Shown here: positions 8,209-16,606 of the stretch, piece after piece | How positions within the stretch are numbered: position 1 is the stretch's first letter | How the letters are laid out: every line of letters begins with the position of its first letter | Source of the DNA: Azospirillum lipoferum 4B | GTDB lineage: Bacteria; Pseudomonadota; Alphaproteobacteria; Azospirillales; Azospirillaceae | DNA: 64,000 nt | Direction of reading: 5' to 3' | NCBI RefSeq assembly: GCF_000283655.1 | Contig: NC_016586.1 | Location: forward strand, 387,001-451,000 | Program-made: the position numbers and the translations under genes | Notes under the pieces: model-generated | Databases searched by the model: none | What the model saw: only the letters and a program-made list of their open reading frames with translations | What the model was told of the DNA's origin: nothing

Positions 8209-9188
8209 CACCCCTTGACGACGACGCCCCAGGGATAGCGGCCGACCTTGATCGACTTCGTCACCTTCAGGCTGTCGACGTCGATCACCGACACATCGCT
8301 GCTGACCCCGTTGGTGCTGTAGAGGGTCTTCTGGTCGGGCGTCAGCGCCAGATGCCAGACGCGGCGGCCGACCAGCAGGTAATCCTTCACCGCGAAGGTC
8401 CTGGCGTCCACCACCGCGACATGGTTGGCCGGGCCGAGCGCCACGAAGGCATAGCGGCCGTCGTCGGTCAGCTTGACGCCCACCGGCTGGATGCGGTCCT
8501 TGGCGACGCCCTTGATGTGGAAATCGATGGTCTTCGTGACCTGGCGCGTGGCGGTGTCGATGACACTGACGGTGCCGCCGATCTCCGACGACACCCACAG
8601 CTGCGTGCCGTCCCTGGTGAACTCCGCATGGCGCGGGCGCGGACCGACCAGGGTGTTGTCGACGACCTGCCGCTTTTCCACGTCGATCCAGTGGACCATG
8701 CTGGTGGTCTCCGACGTGTTGACGGCCCATCGCCCATCGGGGCTGACGTCCATGCCTTCCGGTTCCACCCCGACATCGACCTGGAAGGCGACCTTGCGCG
8801 AGGGCACGTCGACCACGGTGACGACGTTGCTGTCCTCGTTGGCGATGAACAAGCTCTTGCCGTCGGGGCTGAGCGCGAACTGTTCCGGATCCTCGCCGGA
8901 GGGCAGGTTGTGGACGACCTTCTTGCTGGCGAGGTCGAGAACCTGCACCGCATGGTCGTCGCTGGCGCAGATGAACAGCTGGCTGCCGTCCTTCGACAGG
9001 GTGATGCCGCGCGGGCGCTTGCCGACCTTGATGGTGTCGACCACCGCCAGCGTCTTGCCGTCGATCACCGACAGGCTGTTGTCCTTCTCGTTCGACACAT
9101 AGATCGTCTGTGCCGATGCGGCGGACGCCAGGAAGGCGGTCAGCAGGGAAGCGGTCAGGGGTAGCCAGGGCAGGCGGGCGGATGTCAT
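8208..9188 (-). CDS. YVTN-type beta-propeller protein, PQQ-catabolism associated
   Basis: A 326-residue protein with a cleavable signal peptide (LLTAFLASAASAQT) and about seven repeats of the YVTN/SVID type (IYVSNEKDNSLSVIDG; LFIANEDSNVVTVVDV; YAFVALGPANHVAVVD), so a periplasmic seven-bladed propeller. It matches the PQQ-dependent-catabolism-associated propeller family (TIGR03866 from memory). It sits between the binding protein and the ATPase, overlapping both neighbours by a few bases (ATGA upstream, TGATG downstream), which argues for fixed stoichiometry. Its role is unknown; a scaffold or metal/cofactor-binding partner for the transporter is a reasonable guess. Confidence 0.85.
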   Translation of the reverse strand: MTSARLPWLPLTASLLTAFLASAASAQTIYVSNEKDNSLSVIDGKTLAVVDTIKVGKRPRGITLSKDGSQLFICASDDHAVQVLDLASKKVVHNLPSGEDPEQFALSPDGKSLFIANEDSNVVTVVDVPSRKVAFQVDVGVEPEGMDVSPDGRWAVNTSETTSMVHWIDVEKRQVVDNTLVGPRPRHAEFTRDGTQLWVSSEIGGTVSVIDTATRQVTKTIDFHIKGVAKDRIQPVGVKLTDDGRYAFVALGPANHVAVVDARTFAVKDYLLVGRRVWHLALTPDQKTLYSTNGVSSDVSVIDVDSLKVTKSIKVGRYPWGVVVKG

Positions 9189-10390
9189 GGCGTCTTCTTC
9201 CCTCGCGTCTTGCAGAGTGTTTCGGGTTGGTCGTAGCCCAGGCTGTCCAGTTCGGTCCGCGGGTGCAGGAATCCCTCCTGCGGCGACACCGACACGACCG
9301 AGCGGTCGGCCGCCAGCAGCACCGGCTGGCGCAGCTGCCCGTCCCACGGACGCAGGGTCAGCGGTGCGCCGCGGAAGGCCGACATGGTGAAGTCGGGCGA
9401 TTGGATGAAAGCGATCAGCCGGTCCGGGTCGGCGGTGCGGGCACGGGCGGCGGCCTCCCCCACCACGCGGACGGCGGTCCAGCCATTGTGGTCGCGGGCG
9501 GTCATCGGCCGCTTGGCCGCCGCCTTGAAGCGGGATTGCAGCTGTGCCGCCCCCCATTGTTCGTGGGTGCGGTGCCAGACAGTGGGGACCAGCCCCTGGG
9601 TGCCGGCCACCGGGCGCGGATCGGCGGTGCGGTAGGACAGGTAATCGCCGAACTCCCCGACCTCGTCGGCGACGATCAGCACGTCATAGGATTTGGCCTG
9701 GGTGAAGACGGGGATCTCCGCCTCCGCCGTGCGGTTCACGTCGCTGTCGGCGGTCCACGCCTTCTCCGCCACGATCTGGGCGCCGACACGCTTGGCGGTG
9801 CGGCGGACGGCGTCGGCATAGAGCTTGTCCTCCGGCCGGCGTCCGGTGACGAGGAACCAGCGCGGCCAGCGCTTCTTCACCAGATACTGCCCCAGCGCAT
9901 CGGCCAGCATTGCCCGGCTGGGCGCCACATGCAGCAGGTTGGGCGCACAGGCCGCGCCGCGCAGCCCATCGTCCGGCGCATTCGCGTTCAGGATCAGCAG
10001 GTTGCGCGCCTCCGGCAGCTTCGACAGCGCTTCCACGGTGGCACCCGGCGCATCGACGACGACGAAGCGGTCGCCGCGTCCCGCCAACTCGCGCAGGGCC
10101 GCCGCCGCATCGCCGTCCGGCGGAACCTCCACGCTGTCCAGTACGAAGGACTGCTTGAGGAACTTGCCGGTCGTGTTGTTGTCGGCGATGGCGAGCATGG
10201 CGCCGGCCAGCCCGTCGTCGGCCGCCGGCTCGTCCGGGTTGGCGACGTAGGGCGGCGGTTCCGGCGTCTGCGACAGGAAGCCGATGCGGATCTCGCCGAC
10301 ATTCTGCTGGGCGGCGGCGGGCATTCCGGCGAGCAGAACGGCGCCGAGTGCGGCCAACGTCAGGCTGTGGAGCAGGCGTGTCTTCGTCAT
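9185..10390 (-). CDS. ABC transporter substrate-binding protein, PQQ-dependent alcohol dehydrogenase system
   Basis: A 401-residue exported protein with signal peptide LTLAALGAVLLAGMPAAAQQ. The body resembles periplasmic binding proteins of the branched-chain amino acid type (type I fold; EIRIGFLSQTPEPPP, then LLILNANAPDDGLRG). It fits the family described with PQQ alcohol oxidation (TIGR03863 from memory). It is the first gene of the minus-strand ABC operon, divergent from the MoxJ-like gene across 220 bases, and its stop overlaps the propeller start. A CXXCW-motif protein often found in such clusters is absent here. Confidence 0.85.
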   Translation of the reverse strand: MTKTRLLHSLTLAALGAVLLAGMPAAAQQNVGEIRIGFLSQTPEPPPYVANPDEPAADDGLAGAMLAIADNNTTGKFLKQSFVLDSVEVPPDGDAAAALRELAGRGDRFVVVDAPGATVEALSKLPEARNLLILNANAPDDGLRGAACAPNLLHVAPSRAMLADALGQYLVKKRWPRWFLVTGRRPEDKLYADAVRRTAKRVGAQIVAEKAWTADSDVNRTAEAEIPVFTQAKSYDVLIVADEVGEFGDYLSYRTADPRPVAGTQGLVPTVWHRTHEQWGAAQLQSRFKAAAKRPMTARDHNGWTAVRVVGEAAARARTADPDRLIAFIQSPDFTMSAFRGAPLTLRPWDGQLRQPVLLAADRSVVSVSPQEGFLHPRTELDSLGYDQPETLCKTRGKKTP

Positions 10391-10534
10391 CGTATCCGTC
10401 GGAACGCAAACAGTTCGGTATGCAGCCTATCCGGCGAATCCGGTCTCCGGAATGCGACTATGGGAGGATGGACAGCCGTCCGGCGGGCGGAGGCGCCCGC
10501 CAGGCGATCAGGGCCACGCCCCGCCTTGTACGAA

Positions 10535-10546
10535 AGTCCAATTATT
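10535..10546 (+). promoter_or_regulatory. 12-bp motif AGTCCAATTATT shared with the cytochrome c-550 promoter
   Basis: AGTCCAATTATT lies about 65 bases before the MoxJ-like start in the divergent region 10391-10610. The identical 12-mer recurs at 15417-15428 before the cytochrome c-550 gene, and a looser relative lies at 13342-13360 before the dehydrogenase. It is probably a binding site or promoter element common to the alcohol-oxidation genes. Confidence 0.45.
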
Positions 10547-10610
10547 GGCGTTGCTGACCAATCGCTATCCTGGCTGTCGTTCGATCAGGAAACCACTGCC
10601 GGAATCTCCG

Positions 10611-11465
10611 ATGGCGCCCGTCACCCGTCGCCGCTTTCTCTCCGGACTTGCTGCAACCGTGGCGGCGCTTCCGCGCGGTGCCTCCGCCCGTCCGCTCGAC
10701 GAGGTGATGGAGCGCGGCCGGCTGCGCGTGGCCGTCTACCGCGATTTCCGGCCCTTCTCCTTCCAGCAGGACGGGACACTGGTCGGCATCGACGTGGACC
10801 TTGCCCGTGCCATCGCGGGAAAGCTGGGCGTGAAGGCCGACATCGTGGAGCAGATCGCCGGGGAGACCGTGTCCGACGACCTGCGCGTCGCGGTTTGGCG
10901 CGGCAGCCTGTTCGGCGGCGAACTGGCCGACATCATGATGCACATCCCCTATGACAAGCAGTTCGGCCTGATGAACCCGGAGGCGGTGCTGTTCGGCCCC
11001 TATCATCACGAGGTGTTCGCGCTGGCCCGCAATCCGCAGCGGGTGCGCTCTGCCATGCTGGCGACCCTGCCGGAGGAGCCCATCGCGGTGGAGATCGACA
11101 GCATCCCCGACTTCTTCCTGCTGGGCCTGCAGGGCGGCCGGCTGCGCAGCCACATCATCCATTGCCCGACGCCCGAGGCCGCCGTCGAGAAGCTGACCTC
11201 CGGCGAGGCCGCCGCGGTGCTGGCGCCGCTCAGCCAGGTGCAGGCGGCATTGGGGGCGCGGGCGGAGCAGTTCCCCATCACCACGGTGACCTTGCCGGGG
11301 ATGATGACGTCGAGCTGGAATGTCGGTATGGCGACCAAGGAGAACTCCCGCGATCTCGTCTATGCTGTCGGCGACGCGGTGGCCGCCCTGACCGAGGACG
11401 GGACGATGGCGAAGATCTTCGCCGGCTACGGCGTCACCCACACCCCCCCGCCACTGGTGGAGTGA
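10611..11465 (+). CDS. quinoprotein dehydrogenase-associated substrate-binding protein (MoxJ/XoxJ-like)
   Basis: The 284-residue protein begins with a twin-arginine signal (TRRRFLSGLAATVAALPRGASA) followed by a solute-binding family 3 fold (GRLRVAVYRDFRPFSFQQDG; IDVDLARAIAGKLG). XoxJ/MoxJ proteins encoded beside methanol/ethanol dehydrogenases belong to this fold and are thought to help assemble or activate the enzyme rather than transport a solute. It heads the plus-strand series of alcohol-oxidation genes. No strong Shine-Dalgarno is visible just before the ATG at 10611, but the Tat motif right after it supports this start. Confidence 0.8.
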   Translation: MAPVTRRRFLSGLAATVAALPRGASARPLDEVMERGRLRVAVYRDFRPFSFQQDGTLVGIDVDLARAIAGKLGVKADIVEQIAGETVSDDLRVAVWRGSLFGGELADIMMHIPYDKQFGLMNPEAVLFGPYHHEVFALARNPQRVRSAMLATLPEEPIAVEIDSIPDFFLLGLQGGRLRSHIIHCPTPEAAVEKLTSGEAAAVLAPLSQVQAALGARAEQFPITTVTLPGMMTSSWNVGMATKENSRDLVYAVGDAVAALTEDGTMAKIFAGYGVTHTPPPLVE

Positions 11466-11477
11466 AGCTCTCAGGAT

Positions 11478-11501
11478 CCCCTCTCCCCCCCGGGGAGAGG
11501 G
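11478..11501. repeat. GC-rich palindromic repeat (CCCTCTCCCC family)
   Basis: CCCTCTCCCC and GGGGAGAGGG form a near-perfect stem between the MoxJ-like stop and the SoxYZ-like start. It is the same family as the copy at 317 and may act as a stem that stabilises or attenuates the transcript. Confidence 0.7.
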
Positions 11502-11527
11502 AGCAGCCCCCGGTTCGGGAGACGTTC

Positions 11528-12382
11528 ATGCGACACGCCTTGCTCGGAAGCCACCTGACCGCAGCGCTGCTGATCGCAGCCACCCCGGCATTCGCCGCGC
11601 CTTCTCCGTCCGACCCGCTCGGCTCCGTGATGTGGGAGGCCCTGCGCGATCAGTATTTCGCCGACGCGACTGTGGTGTTCGATGACAAGGTGAAAGTCAC
11701 GGCCCCGACCTCGGCGGAAGACACCCGCGCCGTGCCGCTGTCTGTCGACGCCACCGCCCTGGGGCAGGTGGTGGAGATGCTGGCGATTGCCGACCTCAAC
11801 CCCTTTCCGCTGATCCTGCGCTATCACCCCGGCACCGCCGCGCCCTATATCGCCACCCGCATCAAGATCCAGCAGGCGACCGCCGTGCGCGGCGCGGCGC
11901 GGACCGCCGACGGCGTCTGGCATGTGTCGGGCGTCGTGGTCGATGCGGCGGGTGGCGGCTGCAGCGCCCCGCCGGTGTCCTATGCGCAGAAGGATTGGGC
12001 CGATCATGTCGGCGAGGTGCAGGCCCGGCTGTGGCCGGCGGATGCGGACGGGGTAGCACGGCTGCGGCTGCGCATCCGTCATCCCAACGACACCGGCCTC
12101 GTCGACGGCATCCCCGCCTTCTTCGTCGAGACCCTGACGGTCCAGGCACAGACCCCCGGCGGCCCGTCCGAGCTGGCGCGGATCGACAGCCTGGAGCCGG
12201 TGTCGGAAAATCCGGTCTACTCGCTGGATGTCCGCCCTCCGCCGGATGCCAAGGCGCTGGTGCTGCGCGGCCGCGACAACCAGGGCGGCGAGATCGACGC
12301 GGTCATCCCGATGCCGCCGCCCGGCGCCCGGCCGGCGATGACGCTGCGCCCGACCGACCCGCTGCGGAGTGTCGGGCAATGA
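11528..12382 (+). CDS. quinoprotein dehydrogenase-associated SoxYZ-like carrier protein
   Basis: A 284-residue exported protein (signal HLTAALLIAATPAFAAP) that fuses a SoxY-like N-terminal half with a SoxZ-like C-terminal half. The swinging-arm cysteine expected in SoxY is visible as Cys145 in AGGGCSAPP; in true SoxY it ends the chain, here it lies at the junction. The C-terminal half (RIRHPNDTGLVDGIPAFFVETL) fits SoxZ. This fusion is known from PQQ alcohol dehydrogenase clusters (TIGR04557 from memory), where no sulfur oxidation genes occur. Its stop overlaps the metallohydrolase start (ATGA), so the two probably work together. Confidence 0.8.
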   Translation: MRHALLGSHLTAALLIAATPAFAAPSPSDPLGSVMWEALRDQYFADATVVFDDKVKVTAPTSAEDTRAVPLSVDATALGQVVEMLAIADLNPFPLILRYHPGTAAPYIATRIKIQQATAVRGAARTADGVWHVSGVVVDAAGGGCSAPPVSYAQKDWADHVGEVQARLWPADADGVARLRLRIRHPNDTGLVDGIPAFFVETLTVQAQTPGGPSELARIDSLEPVSENPVYSLDVRPPPDAKALVLRGRDNQGGEIDAVIPMPPPGARPAMTLRPTDPLRSVGQ

Positions 12383-13329
12383 CGACGAAGCTTCTGCGCC
12401 GGCTGGCGCTCGCCGCCGCTTTCGCCGCCGGTCTTGTGGCCGCTGCCCAGGCCGCCGGCCCGCTGAGCTACGACCTGAAGCCGATGCGCATCGCCCCGGA
12501 CACCTATGTGTTCGAGGGATCGACCAAGCATTTCACCCGCGCCAACGGCGGCAACATCCTGAATTCCGGCTTCATCGTCACCGCCGACGGGGTGATCGTC
12601 ATCCAGACCGGACCGTCCCGCCGCTATGGCGAGGAGATGCGCGCCGCCATCCGCAAGGTCACCGACAAGCCGATCCGCAAGGTCTTCGTCAGCAATCTGC
12701 ATCCCGATTACTGGCTGGGCTCCCAGGCCTTCGCCGACGTGCCGGTCGCGGCACTGCCCGGCACCATCGCCGGCATCCAGGAGGAGGGGAGCGGCATCGC
12801 CGACAACATGTATCGGCTGGTCGGCGACTGGATGCGCGGGACCGAGGTGACGGTGCCGACCGAGCCGGTCTATGGCTCCACCGTCAAGTTCGGCGACCAC
12901 CGGCTGCGGCTGATCCCGCTCGCCGGCCACACCGCCGCCGACCTGATGATCCTGGACGAGACGACGGGCGTGCTGTTCGCCGGCGGCGTCGTCTTCTGCA
13001 ACCGCACCCCCACCACGCCCCATGCCTCCATCGCCGACTGGCTGAAGGAGCTCGACGCGGTGGATGCTCTGGACATCCGGCTGCTGCTGCCCAATCACGG
13101 CAACATCCGCCCCGACAAGGCCTGCGTCGCCCAGACCCGCGATTGGTTGACCTGGCTGGACGGCACGCTGCGCCATGCGATGGAGTCGGGCATGGACATG
13201 GCGGAAGCGCTGGAACTGCCGATCCCCGAACGCTTCGCAGTTCTCGACGTGCTGCACGAAGAGTATCGCCGCTCCGTCGCCCATCTCTGGCCGAAGATCG
13301 AGCGGGAGAGCCTTCCCAAAGTCAATTGA
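12379..13329 (+). CDS. quinoprotein relay system metallo-beta-lactamase-fold protein (SoxH-like) with altered metal ligands
   Basis: A 316-residue exported protein (signal LALAAAFAAGLVAAAQA) of the metallo-beta-lactamase fold, related to SoxH-like proteins that accompany PQQ dehydrogenases (TIGR04558/04559 from memory). The canonical H-x-H-x-D-H is here N106-L-H108-P-D110-Y111, so two of four ligand positions are changed. The Asp usual in FAGD is Gly203. His184 (AGHTAAD) and His240 (LPNHGN) remain. It may bind one metal, bind a different metal, or be a non-catalytic partner of the SoxYZ-like carrier, whose gene overlaps it. Known homologues are presumed hydrolases, so activity should not be assumed. 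Confidence 0.75.
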   Translation: MTTKLLRRLALAAAFAAGLVAAAQAAGPLSYDLKPMRIAPDTYVFEGSTKHFTRANGGNILNSGFIVTADGVIVIQTGPSRRYGEEMRAAIRKVTDKPIRKVFVSNLHPDYWLGSQAFADVPVAALPGTIAGIQEEGSGIADNMYRLVGDWMRGTEVTVPTEPVYGSTVKFGDHRLRLIPLAGHTAADLMILDETTGVLFAGGVVFCNRTPTTPHASIADWLKELDAVDALDIRLLLPNHGNIRPDKACVAQTRDWLTWLDGTLRHAMESGMDMAEALELPIPERFAVLDVLHEEYRRSVAHLWPKIERESLPKVN

Positions 13330-13537
13330 CGCTTGCGCCTGCTACTATCCGACAATTTACCCGACCGATCATCCGTCTACACTGCCGATATCGTGAAGCG
13401 ACGCGGCCCTTGCGGCCGCCAACATCCTGATAGCCGCCCCGATCCCGCCCAGAACCGCCGGACCCGCCCGTCCTGCGGCAACGGCCGGGCCTTGCCCGGG
13501 CGGTGCCGTCATCACCAGTATTGGGAGGCAACCGCAC

Positions 13538-15292
13538 ATGAAGCGTCTGGTTACAAGTCTGGCCCTGGCAGCCTCGCTGGCCGCATTCAGCGCCACCGGC
13601 GTTCTCGCCGCTGAAGGCCCGTCCAACGAGGATCTGCTGAAGAGCGCCACCAACACCGAAGCGGTCCTGACCTATGGCATGGGTCCGCAGGCCCAGCGCT
13701 TCAGCCCGCTGACCGACCTGAACGCCGACACCGTCAAGAAGCTGGTCCCGGTCTGGTCCTTCTCCTTCGGCGGCGAAAAGCAGCGTGGGCAGGAAGCCCA
13801 GCCCATCGTCTATGACGGCACCATCTACGTCACCGGCTCCTACTCCCGCCTCTATGCGGTCGACGCCCGCACCGGCCAGAAGAAGTGGGAATACAACCAC
13901 CGCCTGCCCGACGGCATCATGCCCTGCTGCGACGTGGTGAACCGCGGCGCGGCGATCTACAAGGACAAGATCTATTTCGCCACGCTGGACGCCCGCCTCG
14001 TCGCGCTGAACCGCCAGACCGGCAAGGTCGTCTGGAACAAGAAGCTGCAGGACTACAAGGAAGGCTATTCCAACACCGCCGCCCCGATGATCGTCGACGG
14101 CAAGATCATCACCGGCAACTCCGGCGGCGAGTTCGGCGTCATCGGCATGGTCGAGGCCCGCGATGCCGAGACGGGCGAGCTGGTCTGGCAGCGCCCGACC
14201 ATCGAAGGCAACATGGGCACGCTGAACGGCAAGGAGTCGACCGTCACCGGCAAGACCAACGCCAGCTGGCCGGGCGACATGTACAAGACCGGCGGCGGTG
14301 CCACCTGGCTGGGCGGCACCTACGATCCGGAGACCAAGAGCCTGTTCTTCGGCACCGGCAACCCGGCGCCGTGGAATTCGCACCTGCGCCCCGGCGACAA
14401 CCTCTACACCTCCTCCACGCTCGCCATCAATCCGGACAACGGCGAGATCAAGTGGCACTACCAGACCACGCCGCATGACGGCTGGGACTTCGACGGCGTG
14501 AACGAGTTCGTGTCCTTCGACCTGAAGAAGGACGGCAAGGTCATCAAGGCCGGCGGTAAGGCCGACCGCAACGGCTTCTTCTATGTCATCGACCGCAACA
14601 CCGGCAAACTGATCAACGCCACGCCCTTCGTTACCAAGATCACCTGGGCCAAGAGCATCGACATCGAGACCGGCCGTCCGATCTACATCGACGACAACCG
14701 TCCGGGCGCCCCGACCCAGGGCAGCGGCGACGCCAAGGGCAAGTCGGTCTTCGCGGCTCCCGCCTTCCTCGGCGCCAAGAACTGGATGCCGATGGCCTAC
14801 AACCCGCAGACCGATCTGTTCTATGTCCCGGCCAACGAGTGGGGCATGGACATCTGGAACGAACCGATCACCTACAAGAAGGGTGCGGCCTATCTCGGCG
14901 CCGGCTTCACCATCAAGCCGCTGTACGACGATTACATCGGCGCGCTGCGCGCGGTCGATCCCAAGACCGGCAAGATCGTCTGGGAATACAAGAACCCGGC
15001 CCCGCTGTGGGGCGGCGTCCTGACCACCGCCGGCAACCTCGTCTTCACCGGCACGCCGGAAGGCTTCCTGAAGGCCTTCGACGCCAAGTCCGGCCAGGAG
15101 GTCTGGAAGTTCCAGACCGGCTCCGGCGTGGTCGGCAGCCCGGTCACCTGGAAGATGGATGGTGAGCAGTATGTCGCCGTCGTCTCCGGCTGGGGCGGTG
15201 CGGTGCCGCTGTGGGGCGGCGACGTCGCCAAGCTGGTGAAGGACATCAACCAGGGCGGCTCGCTCTGGGTCTTCAAGCTGCCCAAAGCCTGA
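13538..15292 (+). CDS. PQQ-dependent methanol/ethanol-family dehydrogenase, lanthanide type (PedH/XoxF-like)
   Basis: The 584-residue periplasmic quinoprotein has a signal peptide ([20 protein letters not shown]) and the eight-bladed propeller of this family. It has the adjacent-cysteine disulfide Cys130-Cys131 ([10 protein letters not shown]), catalytic Asp317 and a second acidic residue Asp319 in [10 protein letters not shown]. Asp two residues after the catalytic Asp marks lanthanide-dependent enzymes (XoxF, PedH); calcium enzymes have Ala or Ser. Overall wording ([43 protein letters not shown]) is closer to ethanol-type PedH/ExaA than to XoxF5. It oxidises primary alcohols and passes electrons to cytochrome c, probably the c-550 encoded next. 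The start has GGGAGG seven bases upstream. Confidence 0.93.
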   Translation: MKRLVTSLALAASLAAFSATGVLAAEGPSNEDLLKSATNTEAVLTYGMGPQAQRFSPLTDLNADTVKKLVPVWSFSFGGEKQRGQEAQPIVYDGTIYVTGSYSRLYAVDARTGQKKWEYNHRLPDGIMPCCDVVNRGAAIYKDKIYFATLDARLVALNRQTGKVVWNKKLQDYKEGYSNTAAPMIVDGKIITGNSGGEFGVIGMVEARDAETGELVWQRPTIEGNMGTLNGKESTVTGKTNASWPGDMYKTGGGATWLGGTYDPETKSLFFGTGNPAPWNSHLRPGDNLYTSSTLAINPDNGEIKWHYQTTPHDGWDFDGVNEFVSFDLKKDGKVIKAGGKADRNGFFYVIDRNTGKLINATPFVTKITWAKSIDIETGRPIYIDDNRPGAPTQGSGDAKGKSVFAAPAFLGAKNWMPMAYNPQTDLFYVPANEWGMDIWNEPITYKKGAAYLGAGFTIKPLYDDYIGALRAVDPKTGKIVWEYKNPAPLWGGVLTTAGNLVFTGTPEGFLKAFDAKSGQEVWKFQTGSGVVGSPVTWKMDGEQYVAVVSGWGGAVPLWGGDVAKLVKDINQGGSLWVFKLPKA

Positions 15293-15332
15293 TCGATCCT
15301 CGACCGGCTGGAATGGCCGATAGGAAAGGGGT

Positions 15333-15352
15333 GGACCGGAGCGATCCGGTCC
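15333..15352 (+). terminator. hairpin after the quinoprotein dehydrogenase gene
   Basis: GGACCGGA-GCGA-TCCGGTCC is a perfect 8-bp stem with a GNRA-type tetraloop, 40 bases after the dehydrogenase stop. Only a weak pyrimidine-rich tail follows, so it may be a terminator or an mRNA 3'-end stabiliser that separates the abundant dehydrogenase message from the cytochrome gene. Confidence 0.55.
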
Positions 15353-15416
15353 GCTCACTTCTGTCTGTAGATATCGGGCAGTCGAATATCGACACCATCC
15401 GGTTATGTCCTACCAT

Positions 15417-15428
15417 AGTCCAATTATT
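15417..15428 (+). promoter_or_regulatory. 12-bp motif AGTCCAATTATT upstream of cytochrome c-550
   Basis: It is identical to the motif at 10535 and about 80 bases before the cytochrome start. Together with the hairpin at 15333 it suggests that the cytochrome gene has its own promoter under the same control as the MoxJ-like gene. Confidence 0.45.
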
Positions 15429-15509
15429 TGCCTGCCCCACTGCTGATAACGTCCGGCCATGCGAAGCAGAAGCCGCTGGGCGGCGAGAAACAGAGGGAAC
15501 GTCTTACTC

Positions 15510-15938
15510 ATGAATGCACGGATTCTTCGGATTGCAGCCGTGTTTGGTCTGGTCGGTGCCGTAGCGCTTCCGGGCATTGTCTACGCCCATGGCGATGTCG
15601 TCCCGCAGGCGGTCGATACCACCGGGCTGGAGAAGCTGGGCGACAAGTGGCGCGACAGCAACCCCTACCGCAGCAATCAGCGCGCCATCGAGATCGGCTC
15701 CTCGGCCTTCAACCAGAATTGCGCGCGCTGCCACGGGCTGGGTGCGGTGTCCGGCGGCATCGCCCCCGACCTGCGTTACCTGGAAAAGGGCGACGCCGGC
15801 GACGAGTGGTTCAAGGAGCGCGTGATCAACGGCTCGATCCGCAACGGCGTCACCTACATGCCGGCCTTCGGCGAGGCGCTGGGGCAGGAGGCGCTGTGGT
15901 CGATCCGCTCCTGGCTGGAAACCGTGCACGAGGAGTGA
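15510..15938 (+). CDS. pedF: cytochrome c-550 (PedF-type)
   Basis: The 142-residue exported cytochrome has a signal peptide (AAVFGLVGAVALPGIVYAHG), one haem attachment site CARCH (Cys71, Cys74, His75) and a likely axial Met117 in YMPAFGE. Family wording and position after a PedH-type dehydrogenase fit cytochrome c-550 PedF, the periplasmic electron acceptor of PQQ alcohol dehydrogenases in pseudomonads. An upstream in-frame start at 15459 is possible, but the ATG at 15510 has GAGGGAAC before it and puts the signal peptide at the N terminus. The gene is separated from the dehydrogenase by a hairpin and a shared promoter motif. Confidence 0.85.
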   Translation: MNARILRIAAVFGLVGAVALPGIVYAHGDVVPQAVDTTGLEKLGDKWRDSNPYRSNQRAIEIGSSAFNQNCARCHGLGAVSGGIAPDLRYLEKGDAGDEWFKERVINGSIRNGVTYMPAFGEALGQEALWSIRSWLETVHEE

Positions 15939-16005
15939 CCCGCCGCCGCCGGTCGCCAAGCGCCTGCCTGCCAGTTCCGTTCTTTCCCATTGAAGGTGGT
16001 CATCC

Positions 16006-16470
16006 ATGATCCGCAGAACCGCTTCCCTGGTCGTCGCCGCCGCCCTGCTGGCCACGCCGGCCGCCGTTTCCTTCGCCGCCGACCGCGCCACCCCCGAACA
16101 GGCCAAGTCGCTGGTCGCCGACGCCGTCGCCTATCTGAAGGCCAAGGGGCCGGAGGAAGCCACCAAGGCGTTCCAGGACCCGAAGGGCAGTTTCCGCCGT
16201 GGCGAGCTGTATGTCTTCGTCTTCGACACCAACGGCCGTTACGTGGCCTCCGGTGCCAACCCGCGCCTTGCCGGCTCCGAGGCCGCCGATCTGAAGGACG
16301 CCGAAGGCAAGCCCATCGTCCAGGCGATGATCACCGAGACCAAGGACAAGCCGAGCGCAGTCATCGACTATGTCTGGCTGAACCGCCAGAGCAACAAGGT
16401 CGAGCACAAGCATTCCTACGTCACCCGCGACGGCAACTACATCGTCGGGGCGGGCACCTACGATCAGTGA
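16006..16470 (+). CDS. small exported cache-domain protein
   Basis: A 154-residue protein with signal peptide (ASLVVAAALLATPAAVSFAAD) and a single-cache domain: GSFRRGELYVFVFDTNGRYVASGANP followed by YVTRDGNYIVGAGTY. Cache domains bind small ligands outside the cell, usually as part of chemoreceptors or kinases. Here the domain stands alone with no transmembrane or signalling part, so it may be a periplasmic sensor subunit or binding partner. It follows the cytochrome c-550 gene by 67 bases with AAGGTGG before its ATG and is probably co-transcribed. A function in alcohol sensing is only inference from position. Confidence 0.7.
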   Translation: MIRRTASLVVAAALLATPAAVSFAADRATPEQAKSLVADAVAYLKAKGPEEATKAFQDPKGSFRRGELYVFVFDTNGRYVASGANPRLAGSEAADLKDAEGKPIVQAMITETKDKPSAVIDYVWLNRQSNKVEHKHSYVTRDGNYIVGAGTYDQ

Positions 16471-16606
16471 CGGTACGGGGAACGGGAAGGGGGGTGTCGG
16501 GGACCGGCACCTCCGCATACTCCGCCCTATCCTCCTATCGTTGAATATACGAACCATCCGTATTGCCCCTAGACTGAGGGTTCAACCAGACGCCGGGGAT
16601 CGGACC

